NCBI RefSeq assembly: GCF_014204325.1
Contig: NZ_JACHKT010000032.1
Span: forward strand, 1 to 61,382
Origin: Arcicella rosea
GTDB lineage: Bacteria > Bacteroidota > Bacteroidia > Cytophagales > Spirosomataceae
Direction: 5' to 3'
DNA: 61,382 nt
The translations under genes and the position numbers were made by a program. Shown one piece after another: positions 1 through 7,524 of this stretch. The number at the start of each line of letters is the position of its first letter. Position 1 is the stretch's first letter. The notes under the pieces were generated by a model. The model did no database searches. It saw only the letters and a list, made by a program, of their open reading frames with translations, and had not been told where the DNA came from.

Positions 1-25
1 AACCCGTTGGCGTCGTTTGGGAGTG

Positions 26-57
26 CAAAGATGTAGGATTAATTCGTAACCACCAAA
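26..57 (-). promoter_or_regulatory. possible promoter reading out of the window start
   Basis: On the minus strand a TTTG (57-54) is followed after 20 bases by CATCTTTG (33-26), close to the Bacteroidota promoter pattern TTTG-N19-TAnnTTTG. It would drive something left of the window. The rest of 1-278 is AT-rich with no gene I can support. Confidence 0.3.
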
Positions 58-278
58 CTTAATCGCAAAGTTTTTTGAAAATATTTCTATAAAAATCCAT
101 AACATACACCGCAAATAACTTAATATCAATACTTTATTGCACTCAATAAATATTGAAAATATTTGAAAGTTTTTTCGATATTTATCCCAATTGATAAATC
201 TGATAACAAAAAAGAGGTGAAGCATATAATTAATACCTCACCGCTCTTTATATTTTCCTACAAGATTTTTATCCAATA

Positions 279-1904
279 CTAACCTAAAAATGGATACTTA
301 TAGTCTGTTGGCGATACAAATGTTTCTTTGATTGTTCTTGGAGAAACCCATCTTAATAGATTTAACATTGAACCTGCTTTATCATTTGTTCCTGATGCTC
401 TTGCTCCTCCGAATGGCTGTTGTCCAACTACTGCTCCTGTTGGTTTGTCATTAATGTAAAAGTTTCCAGCTGCGTTCACTAACTTTTTATTAGCTACTTC
501 TAAAGCATAGCGGTCTTGTGAGAAGATTGCTCCCGTTAAAGCATAATCAGAAGTTGTGTTTACAATATCTAAGGTTTCTTCATACTTTTCTGCATCATAT
601 ACATAGATAGTAAGTACTGGACCAAAGATTTCTTCAGACATGGTTGTATAGTGCGGGTCTTCTGTTAAGATAATGGTTGGCTCTATGAAATATCCTTTTG
701 ATTTATCATAGTTTCCTCCTGCAATTACTTTTGCTTTATCAGATGCTTTTGCATTCGCTATATAAGTAGTGATTTTATCAAAAGCCTTTTCATCAATTAC
801 TGCATTGACGAAATTTGAAAAGTCTTCAACTGGGCCAACTTTGATTTCATTTAAGTCTGCTTGAACATATTCCCACGTTTGTTCCCAAAGTGTATTTGGA
901 ATGTACGCTCTTGAAGCTGCCGAACATTTTTGTCCTTGATATTCAAAAGCTCCACGTACCAAACCTACGGCAAGTGCTTTTGCATCGGCTGATTTATGGG
1001 CTACCACAAAATCTTTACCGCCTGTTTCTCCAACAATTCTTGGATATGATTTATACTTATGAATGTTTTCTCCGATTGTTTTCCAGATATGTTGGAATAC
1101 TTTGGTACTTCCTGTAAAGTGTACGCCTGCAAATTGTGGATGATTGAAAACAATATCACCTGTCAATGGACCATCGGTGTAAATTAAATTGATTACGCCA
1201 TCTGGCAATCCTGCTTCTTTCAAAATTTTCATTAATACATTGGCAGAATAGATTTGTTGCGGTGAAGGTTTCCACACTACAACATTTCCCATCAATGCTG
1301 CCGAAGCTGGAAGATTTCCTGCAATGGCAGTAAAGTTGAAGGGTGTTACGGCAAAAACGAATCCTTCTAATGGACGATACTCTAATCTATTCCAAACATA
1401 ATCTGAAGAGATTGGCTGTTCTGCATAAATCTGCGTAGCGAAATGTACATTGAAACGAAGAAAGTCTATCCATTCACAAGCGGCATCAATTTCTGCTTGG
1501 TAAGCATTTTTTGATTGACCTAACATCGTTGAAGCATTCAATTCATTACGATATTTTGTTGCTGAAAGGTCGGCTGCTTTTAAGAAGATAGCCATTCTAT
1601 TTTCCCAAGGTAAATTTGCCCAAGCTTCTCTGGCAGCTAAGGATGATTCAATAGCTTGGTTTACATGAGTAGCATCGCCTTCGTGATAATATCCTAAAAT
1701 ATGTTGATGGTCGTGTGGGGAAGTTAATGCTTGTTTGTTTCCTGTTCTTACTTCTTCTGAACCAATATACATTGGTACATCTGCTACGATACTTCGCATT
1801 TCAGTAAGTTTCGCAATAAGTGCTTCACGCTCCTTAGTATTAGGTGCGTATGAGTTGATTGGCTCATTCTTGGGCGTTGGTACGCTGAAAAATCCTGTTG
1901 ACAT
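279..1904 (-). CDS. pruA: L-glutamate gamma-semialdehyde dehydrogenase (1-pyrroline-5-carboxylate dehydrogenase)
   Basis: This enzyme oxidises glutamate semialdehyde (from pyrroline-5-carboxylate) to glutamate with NAD+, the second step of proline catabolism, in the cytosol. The 541-residue length fits the stand-alone bacterial/eukaryotic-type P5CDH family. The aldehyde-dehydrogenase signatures are intact: FTGSTKVF near residue 263 in the NAD-binding region, the general base Glu293 in VGETGGKD, and the catalytic Cys327 in GQKCSAAS. No proline dehydrogenase lies alongside, so this is a solo gene. It is divergent from the Ada-like gene, and the 406-base gap between them contains an octamer inverted repeat. 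The assignment is secure at family level. Confidence 0.93.
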   Translation of the reverse strand: MSTGFFSVPTPKNEPINSYAPNTKEREALIAKLTEMRSIVADVPMYIGSEEVRTGNKQALTSPHDHQHILGYYHEGDATHVNQAIESSLAAREAWANLPWENRMAIFLKAADLSATKYRNELNASTMLGQSKNAYQAEIDAACEWIDFLRFNVHFATQIYAEQPISSDYVWNRLEYRPLEGFVFAVTPFNFTAIAGNLPASAALMGNVVVWKPSPQQIYSANVLMKILKEAGLPDGVINLIYTDGPLTGDIVFNHPQFAGVHFTGSTKVFQHIWKTIGENIHKYKSYPRIVGETGGKDFVVAHKSADAKALAVGLVRGAFEYQGQKCSAASRAYIPNTLWEQTWEYVQADLNEIKVGPVEDFSNFVNAVIDEKAFDKITTYIANAKASDKAKVIAGGNYDKSKGYFIEPTIILTEDPHYTTMSEEIFGPVLTIYVYDAEKYEETLDIVNTTSDYALTGAIFSQDRYALEVANKKLVNAAGNFYINDKPTGAVVGQQPFGGARASGTNDKAGSMLNLLRWVSPRTIKETFVSPTDYKYPFLG

Positions 1905-1971
1905 TTGATGAAGTTTTTGGTTTCATGTAAAATTACTGATTTTTTTGGACTGTATGACTTTAGAATTTGGA

Positions 1972-2241
1972 GACTTTAGGATTTTTGGACTTGAAGACTT
2001 TAAGACTGGAGGATTGAAAGACTAAGGATTTTACAAATTTCAAGACTGGGGTGTTTAATAACATGAAGTATTATAAATTAGGAAAGGAATATTTGGGAGT
2101 GTTGAAGTATTTAAGTCTAAATTTTTCTAATCCTAAAGTTGATAATTATTGAAGTCGTTAAGTCTCAAAATCCTAAAATCTTAAAGTCTTAAAGTCCTCC
2201 AGTCCTAAAGTCTTTAAGTCCAAAAATCCTAAAGTCACTCA
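1972..2241. repeat. inverted pair of 8-bp tandem repeat arrays
   Basis: The 406-base gap 1905-2310 is dominated by an imperfect 8-bp tandem repeat of the form RTCYTAAA. Ten units run in strict register from 2162 to 2241. The left arm at 1972-2013 is the reverse complement of 2195-2236 with 40 of 42 positions matching. The arms are separated by about 180 bases, so a long hairpin is possible. Unit-to-unit divergence is high but the 8-base period is kept. I see no ORF here. Confidence 0.85.
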
Positions 2242-2310
2242 AAAAAAGCAACTTTCGGGTTGAGGATGTTCTTTTATCAATCGACATTTGTATCGTTAAT
2301 TTTATAAATC

Positions 2311-3147
2311 ATGACAACAGATACTTATCATTATGAACGCATTGCGAAAGCAATTGAGTTTATTAGCGAAAATATTACAGCTCAACCTACTTTGGAGGAA
2401 ATCGCTGAGAAAGTAAATCTTTCTCCTTTTCACTTTCAAAGAATATTTACGGAATGGGCTGGCGTGAGTCCGAAGAAGTTTTTACAATTCTTGACGGCTG
2501 ATTATTTAAAAGCGAAAATTAAATCGACGGCTACTTTGATTGAAGCCGCAGAAATCGCTGGACTTTCAAGCCAAAGTAGAGTGTATGATTTATTCACAGG
2601 TATCGAAGCGGTTACTCCGCAAGAATTCAAAAGTGGTGGAAAAGGTTTGCATATCAGTTATGCTTATCATCCAACTCCTTTTGGTGAATGTTTTTTGGCT
2701 GTTACTGAAAGAGGAATTTGTGGCATGGCTTTTACGGATGAGCAGACAAAAAAGGAAGATTTAGCAACCTTCAAGAAAAAATGGTTTTTTGCTACCATTC
2801 AAGAAAATGCTTCGATTACTTATCCTTATATAGAACGCATTTTTATGCCACATCTTAGTTCATTAGATAAACTGCATTTATTGGTACAAGGCACAAATTT
2901 TCAATTGAAAGTTTGGGAAGCATTGCTGACGATTCCGCAAGGTTCATTGACTACTTATCAACAAATTGCTGAAAGTATTGGAAAAGACAAAGCTGTAAGA
3001 GCCGTCGGTACGGCAGTGGGAAATAATCCGATTGCGTATTTGATTCCCTGTCATCGTGTGATTAGAAAAGAAGGAAAACTTGGAGAATATCATTGGGGAA
3101 GTATTCGGAAGAAGGCAATTGTTGGATGGGAAGCGGCAAAAAATTAG
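2311..3147 (+). CDS. Ada-like AraC-type regulator fused to O6-methylguanine-DNA methyltransferase
   Basis: The 278-residue protein joins an AraC-type double helix-turn-helix (about residues 8-106, with LSPFHFQRIFTEWAGVSP) to a methylated-DNA-cysteine methyltransferase domain (about 115-275). The acceptor Cys247 lies in IPCHRVIRKEG, and the DNA-binding helix AVRAVGTAVGNNP is intact. The family removes methyl from O6-methylguanine in a suicidal reaction. Unlike E. coli Ada it has no N-terminal metal-binding phosphotriester domain; a separate small gene at 4002 encodes that part. It is followed by a 2OG-Fe oxygenase, so the group looks like a methylation-damage operon. Self-regulation by the AraC part is inferred. 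Confidence 0.9.
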   Translation: MTTDTYHYERIAKAIEFISENITAQPTLEEIAEKVNLSPFHFQRIFTEWAGVSPKKFLQFLTADYLKAKIKSTATLIEAAEIAGLSSQSRVYDLFTGIEAVTPQEFKSGGKGLHISYAYHPTPFGECFLAVTERGICGMAFTDEQTKKEDLATFKKKWFFATIQENASITYPYIERIFMPHLSSLDKLHLLVQGTNFQLKVWEALLTIPQGSLTTYQQIAESIGKDKAVRAVGTAVGNNPIAYLIPCHRVIRKEGKLGEYHWGSIRKKAIVGWEAAKN

Positions 3148-3304
3148 TGATTGAGTGAGTTGTGATTTAGTGATTTTTTTTCAAAAAGTACAAATGTATC
3201 TTTTGAAAAATTATTGGCTGAAAAATATTCTGAATACTTATTTAATACTTTCATACTAAACATAAAACATTTAATCACTCAATCACAATTCACTAACTCA
3301 CAAT
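3144..3304. repeat. inverted pair of octamer arrays between the ada-like and oxygenase genes
   Basis: Four 8-bp units run through the stop codon of the upstream gene (3144-3175) and four complementary units lie at 3273-3304, ending five bases before the oxygenase ATG. Units resemble AATCACNN. Almost the same right-hand array lies before an unrelated gene at 24846-24883. Confidence 0.8.
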
Positions 3305-3309
3305 TAAAC

Positions 3310-4005
3310 ATGAATATCAATTCTATCAACTGGCAAAATGTTAAAGCTGATTTGGATGAACAGGGTTATGCTGTGATTCCTTCGCTGATACCGACTGAAG
3401 TTTGTTCACAATTAATTACTTCTTATACACAAGCAGATTTATATAGAAGTACGATTGTGATGAAACGCTATAATTTTGGAAAAGGTGAGTACAAATATTT
3501 TGCTTATCCATTGCCCGAAAGCATTGCGTATTTAAGGAATGAGATGTACAGTCCTTTATCAAAAGTAGCGAACGAATGGAATCAGAAATTGGGCATTGAT
3601 TTTACTTATCCAGAAAAGTACGCTGATTTTATAGACGCTTGTCGCCAACAAAATCAATGCAGACCAACGCCTTTAATTTTGAAATATGAAAAGGGAGATT
3701 TCAATACACTTCATCAGGATTTGTATGGCGACTTATATTTTCCTTTTCAAGCAGTATTGTTTTTAACACAAGTAAATGAAGATTATACTGGCGGAGAATT
3801 TGTATTGATTGAACAAAAACCAAGATTGCAGTCGCAAGCAATTGTACTGCAACCCAAGCGTGGTGATATGGTAATTTTTACCACTAATTTCAGAGCAGCT
3901 AAAGGGACAAGAGGATATTTTCGTTCACAGATGAAACACGGAGTAAGTAAATTACACAGTGGTAATCGTTATACTGTGGGCATTATTTTTCATGATGCGA
4001 AATGA
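3310..4005 (+). CDS. 2OG-Fe(II) oxygenase, probable DNA-alkylation repair (COG3826/PF09859-like)
   Basis: I place the start at the ATG at 3310, giving 231 residues; an in-frame upstream ATG at 3214 would translate through the octamer repeat and is less likely. The iron ligands of a double-stranded beta-helix oxygenase are visible: His135 and Asp137 in LHQDLYGD, a distal His210 in MKHGVS, and Arg220 as candidate 2-oxoglutarate ligand in NRYTVGIIF. The protein resembles the prokaryotic oxygenase family predicted to act on damaged DNA. Its position between the Ada-like methyltransferase and an Ada metal-binding protein supports a repair role, but no substrate has been shown here. It overlaps the next gene by four bases (ATGA). 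Confidence 0.8.
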   Translation: MNINSINWQNVKADLDEQGYAVIPSLIPTEVCSQLITSYTQADLYRSTIVMKRYNFGKGEYKYFAYPLPESIAYLRNEMYSPLSKVANEWNQKLGIDFTYPEKYADFIDACRQQNQCRPTPLILKYEKGDFNTLHQDLYGDLYFPFQAVLFLTQVNEDYTGGEFVLIEQKPRLQSQAIVLQPKRGDMVIFTTNFRAAKGTRGYFRSQMKHGVSKLHSGNRYTVGIIFHDAK

Positions 4006-4265
4006 AAACACATCAATCATTTTTAGACGAAAAAGGGACGAATCGTTTATTACTTTCTTTAATTAAAAATAGAAAAATACTTTGGGCTGGAAATTGTAAA
4101 TTAAAAATTTATGGTAAGCTCAATTGTAAATCTGGCAAAAGAATGAAAACCCAAAACCGTGTCTTCTTTCAAAATGAGCAAGAAGCCATAGCTTTGGATT
4201 TTCGTCCTTGTGGGCATTGTATGAGATTGGAGTACTTGGACTGGAAAAGAATTAACATTGATTGA
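4002..4265 (+). CDS. stand-alone Ada-type metal-binding domain protein
   Basis: This 87-residue protein resembles the N-terminal zinc domain of Ada, which in E. coli accepts methyl groups from DNA phosphotriesters. The C-terminal signature FRPCGHC matches the FRPCKRC of Ada, and RVFFQNEQEAIALDF matches the preceding conserved segment. Cysteines are at 32, 42, 70 and 73. The first pair is spaced by nine residues instead of the usual three, so either metal coordination differs or Cys32 is not a ligand. Translation is coupled to the oxygenase through an ATGA overlap. It may complete a split Ada function or act as a small metal-binding repair partner. Confidence 0.75.
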   Translation: MKTHQSFLDEKGTNRLLLSLIKNRKILWAGNCKLKIYGKLNCKSGKRMKTQNRVFFQNEQEAIALDFRPCGHCMRLEYLDWKRINID

Positions 4266-4277
4266 TACTTCAATGCT

Positions 4278-4937
4278 TTATTTTTCCATAAGAAATTTCC
4301 TTACCTCTGGATTAATAGCGTTGGGGTCAAGCTTATCAGTAATCTTCAAAAAAACTAAAGCACTATCTTTTTCCATATAATATGAATAAGCCATTGTTAA
4401 CTGAGTATAAGCCTCTACGTTCTTATTATCTAATTCAACAGATATTCTAAAGTTATCAATTGCTTTATTCAACAATTTAATATCATTGTTTTTAACAAAC
4501 ATTTGGGCATAACTTGTCCCCTTTGAAAGCCATACTTTAGAGTTTTTAGCGTTTAATTTTAACGAATTATTAAAGTAAATTAATGATTCTTCAAACTTCA
4601 ATTGCATTCCAAGTATATTACCAAAACCCCAATAAACATCTGCATTAGTACTATCTAAAAGCCAAGCTTGGTTAAATCGTTTCATTGAATTGTCATAATC
4701 CTTTTTATAGAAATATGCCCAAGCTTCCTTCAAATGACGACTAATAGCCTCATTCCTACTTTTAAAGTATTTGTCACACTCTTCAATAAAATCCTTGTCA
4801 ATTTCTAATTGCTCTTTACATTTTTTTACTCCACTATTCACACCATACATTGGTAGAATATTGATATTCTCAGGACAATCTTGAGAAGATGAACAACTCA
4901 AAAAGAACACGATGATAAGTGCGTGAATCTGTTTCAT
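4278..4937 (-). CDS. TPR-repeat lipoprotein
   Basis: The 219-residue product starts with a short lipoprotein signal peptide, with a lipobox-like FFLSC giving lipidated Cys15. From about residue 65 it consists of tetratricopeptide-like helical pairs, for example KEAWAYFYKKDYDNSMKRF and the next unit beginning ADVYWGFGNILGMQ. This predicts a periplasm-facing or outer-membrane scaffold for protein contacts. No specific function can be assigned. The gene faces the Ada cassette tail to tail. Its upstream region is an unusual 21-bp tandem array, so its expression may depend on that array. Confidence 0.7.
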   Translation of the reverse strand: MKQIHALIIVFFLSCSSSQDCPENINILPMYGVNSGVKKCKEQLEIDKDFIEECDKYFKSRNEAISRHLKEAWAYFYKKDYDNSMKRFNQAWLLDSTNADVYWGFGNILGMQLKFEESLIYFNNSLKLNAKNSKVWLSKGTSYAQMFVKNNDIKLLNKAIDNFRISVELDNKNVEAYTQLTMAYSYYMEKDSALVFLKITDKLDPNAINPEVRKFLMEK

Positions 4938-4973
4938 AGAAATTGGTTTATATTAAAAATTGACTTTCCGAAA

Positions 4974-5350
4974 GTTTACATCATTCTCATGTAATCTAAC
5001 ACCACAATTTTATTTGTTTACATGGGAGTTAAGTAAGCTTACAAAATAATTTTGATGACTTACATAGCTTCTTTGTAAGCTTAATTTGTCTTCTTGAAGC
5101 CTTACATAGCTTTGATGTAAGTTTACAAGAACATTTTGTTTGTTTACAAAATTTCTCTGCAAGCTTACAAAAATATTTTGTTGACTTACATAGCTTTTTT
5201 GTAAGCTTAATCTGTGTTTTTGATGCTTACAAAACATCGTTGTAAATCAACAAAAAAGTTTTGCTTGTTTACAAAATTTCTCTGCAAGCTTACAAAAATG
5301 TTTTGCAGACTTACAGCAAACCTATGTAAGCTTACAAAATGTCATTGTTG
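4974..5350. repeat. 21-bp tandem array of palindromic units (about 18 copies)
   Basis: Units of 21 bases follow one another with a single one-base slip near 5225. The typical form is RYTTACA-N8-TGTAA, so each unit is itself a dyad. A higher-order period of six units (about 126 bp) is visible: 5037-5099 closely matches 5163-5225. More degenerate units continue to about 5480. The 631-base gap 4938-5568 contains nothing else I recognise. The open frame on the minus strand at 5010-5237 is a by-product of the 21-base period and I do not call it a gene. Confidence 0.9.
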
Positions 5351-5568
5351 TATGATTTTACATTAAAATAGAGTTTATAAGGTGCTTTGTAAACATCTTT
5401 TGTAATTGATTAAACCTACAAAACATTAAAAGCAGTTGATTCTGTAATTTTGTTTGTTTACAAAGAATAATTGTAATACTTAAAATATTGATTATTAATA
5501 ACTTATAAGTCAAATCAAGTTAATCTTGAAATGCTGTTTACTTACATCAATATTAATAGAATAAATAT

Positions 5569-6201
5569 TCATTTGGCTTTATCTAAGGCTAATTTTATGG
5601 CAAGACTTCCCAATATTCCAGCCATAAACCATTTTTGAATTTTAATCCATCTTGGTCTTTCGCTGAACCATGTTGAAATACTGGATGCAAACAAAACTAT
5701 CAATAAGTTCACCGAAAAACTGACTGCCATTTGGGTAAATCCTAATTGAAAATTCTGAAGTAAAACATTGCCATATTCTGGTTTAATAAACTGTGGAAAG
5801 AATGACATATAGAATACCGCAATTTTGGGATTGAGTACATTGGTTAAAAAGCCCATCTGAAACAATTTGAAATTACTGTCGTCTTCTAAAGATGTTGTTT
5901 CAAAAACTGATTTACTTCCTGGTTTGATGGCATTCCAAGCCAAGTATAAAAGGTAGCCAACTCCCAACCATTTCAGAAAAGTATAGGCAAATGGTACTGC
6001 CATCAAAATTGCGGTGAGTCCGAAAGAAACCATAATGACATGAAATAGAAAACCGACAATTACACCCGACAGCGAAATAATGCCTGCTCGTTTACCTTGT
6101 GAGATGGAACGAGAAATTAAATAAATCATGTTCGGTCCAGGCGTGATGACCAAACCGAAAGCGGCGATGATAAAGATAAGTAAGTCTGAAAATGGAATCA
6201 T
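5569..6201 (-). CDS. LysE family translocator
   Basis: With the start at the ATG at 6201 the protein has 210 residues and about six hydrophobic segments, as expected for the LysE/RhtB exporter family. The family motif appears near the N-terminus as FGLVITPGPNMIYLISRS, followed by the glycine-rich GVIVGF segment. Such proteins export amino acids or related small molecules across the inner membrane. The longer reading from 6222 would begin inside a REP-like hairpin and adds seven non-hydrophobic residues, so I prefer the inner start. The substrate cannot be told from sequence. Confidence 0.85.
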   Translation of the reverse strand: MIPFSDLLIFIIAAFGLVITPGPNMIYLISRSISQGKRAGIISLSGVIVGFLFHVIMVSFGLTAILMAVPFAYTFLKWLGVGYLLYLAWNAIKPGSKSVFETTSLEDDSNFKLFQMGFLTNVLNPKIAVFYMSFFPQFIKPEYGNVLLQNFQLGFTQMAVSFSVNLLIVLFASSISTWFSERPRWIKIQKWFMAGILGSLAIKLALDKAK

Positions 6202-6213
6202 ATTTTTTTGGTT

Positions 6214-6287
6214 CTGTACCACGGGATTCCATCCCGTGTTTTTGTTAGAGTTATTAAAATGTCACGGGATGGAATCCCGTGGTACAG
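6214..6287. repeat. REP-like double hairpin
   Basis: A perfect 25-bp inverted repeat (6214-6238 with 6263-6287) is separated by 24 bases. Each arm is itself a hairpin built on CACGGGA...TCCCGTG. This nested palindrome fits the REP/BIME class of extragenic elements. It fills the gap between the HhH gene stop and the LysE gene start. Confidence 0.85.
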
Positions 6288-6288
6288 T

Positions 6289-7272
6289 TTAGAATGATAA
6301 ATATGGTAAAAGTCTTTCAAGGGTTTGTGCGTCCAAGAGTTTAATATTTTCTAAATCTTTTTTACTCGAAAAATTTCCGTGCTGTTGTCGATAGGCAATG
6401 ATGGCTTTCGCAATATATGGTCTTAAATAAGGATGTTTAAATTCTTCCAAAGTCACTTCGTTGATTTTAATTTTCCGAATCGAAGGATTATTCACTCGCC
6501 CATATTTCAACAATTCATCAATAGAAAGTGAGTCTAAACCCCAAATGTATCGTACTTGTTCTACCGAATGAAAACCACCTAATTTTTCTCTTTCTTGCAC
6601 AATCCTCATCGCACGTTTTGAAGCAACGCCTTTTAATTTCTTTAAATCGTTGGTATCGGCATGGTTCAAATCAAAAACTTGTACTTTAAAGGATTCCTTC
6701 ACAGCATTTGGAGCAGTAGATTTTTTTTCAGGAATTACGACTAATTGTTCCGTCACAGTATTCTTTGTTGTCGATTGAGTATTCGATAAAACAATATAAG
6801 GTGCTAACTTTTGATAAAGTGTATTTGGAAAATTATAAATTTTTAATAAATCTTCTTTTTTACGAAACACTCCTCCTTTACTTCTATACTTAACAATGCG
6901 TTCAGATAGCCAAGTTGGTATGCCCAATTTTGTTAAATCGTCAGCAGTAGCCAAGTTAGGTTCAAAGTTGAATAAATTTATTTTATTTGCACTCTCTATA
7001 AAGTCGTTTCCTTTCGAGTATTTGTCCGAAAAAAAATTATTTTTCGTTCTACGATTCTCTGAAGCTTCTTTAATTTCGATTTTTGCTATCAATTCTTCTA
7101 TCTTCCTTGAATCTACAGAAGACACAACGCTCTGTTTTTCAGGAATATAATCAACAATAAAAGTAAAAAATATCAGCAGAAATACTAAAAAGATAAGTAA
7201 AATGAAGCCTTTAATTTCCGTCTGATTAAAAGCAAAAAAATCACGGAGGTAGTTTTGTAGTTTCTTGTACAT
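6289..7272 (-). CDS. membrane-anchored helix-hairpin-helix protein (ComEA-like repeats)
   Basis: The 327-residue protein has one N-terminal transmembrane helix (about residues 21-42, FILLIFLVFLLIFF) and then several helix-hairpin-helix units of the ComEA type. They include TADDLTKLGIPTWLSERI, ADTNDLKKLKGVASKRAM and a third near residue 275. ComEA-type HhH domains bind DNA non-specifically. The anchor would place the repeats in the periplasm, or on the cytoplasmic face if the topology is reversed. A role in DNA uptake is possible but no other competence gene is next to it; comF lies about 18 kb away. Confidence 0.75.
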   Translation of the reverse strand: MYKKLQNYLRDFFAFNQTEIKGFILLIFLVFLLIFFTFIVDYIPEKQSVVSSVDSRKIEELIAKIEIKEASENRRTKNNFFSDKYSKGNDFIESANKINLFNFEPNLATADDLTKLGIPTWLSERIVKYRSKGGVFRKKEDLLKIYNFPNTLYQKLAPYIVLSNTQSTTKNTVTEQLVVIPEKKSTAPNAVKESFKVQVFDLNHADTNDLKKLKGVASKRAMRIVQEREKLGGFHSVEQVRYIWGLDSLSIDELLKYGRVNNPSIRKIKINEVTLEEFKHPYLRPYIAKAIIAYRQQHGNFSSKKDLENIKLLDAQTLERLLPYLSF

Positions 7273-7368
7273 GGTGTTATTATTAAAATCAATAAGAGGT
7301 TGAAGTACAGAAAATCAAATGTTTATTCTGTAATTCGGGCTTTTGAACTAATTTTGTAATTCTTTTAT

Positions 7369-7400
7369 CGCTTTAAGCCTTAGGCTGTAAGCTGTAAGCT
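7369..7400. repeat. 7-bp tandem repeat array (GCYTANA type)
   Basis: About four and a half 7-base units, read on the minus strand as AGCTTAC AGCTTAC AGCCTAA, lie upstream of threonine synthase. Related arrays occur at 37373-37402 and 53426-53505. Confidence 0.65.
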
Positions 7401-7411
7401 ATTTTTAAATT

Positions 7412-7443
7412 ATTGTTATCAAAAATAATCTCGACTATTTTTG
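7412..7443 (+). promoter_or_regulatory. predicted thrC promoter
   Basis: TATTTTTG at 7436-7443 matches TAnnTTTG exactly. ATTG at 7412-7415 sits 20 bases upstream in place of the -33 TTTG. The leader to the ATG at 7525 would be about 75 bases. Confidence 0.45.
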
Positions 7444-7524
7444 ATTTTTTGATGATACTAATTTACAAGATTTCTTATTACGAAAGTCTTGAAATTGAAG
7501 CTTTTATCTGTTCCAAAAACGTTT

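Noticed and set aside
3214-3309. upstream start for the 2OG-Fe oxygenase
   Set aside because: The extension would translate the octamer repeat array (SQFTNSQLNM), so the ATG at 3310 is preferred.
5010-5237. 75-codon open frame on the minus strand within the 21-bp array, with a seven-residue repeat
   Set aside because: Because 21 is divisible by three, the array keeps a frame open by itself. The repeat is a product of the DNA period, and the dyad units explain it better than a protein.
4974-5350. CRISPR array
   Set aside because: Units are contiguous with no unique spacers and vary at most positions; no cas genes are near.
7489-7524. upstream start for threonine synthase
   Set aside because: The extra twelve residues have no family support; the conserved N-terminus begins at the ATG at 7525.
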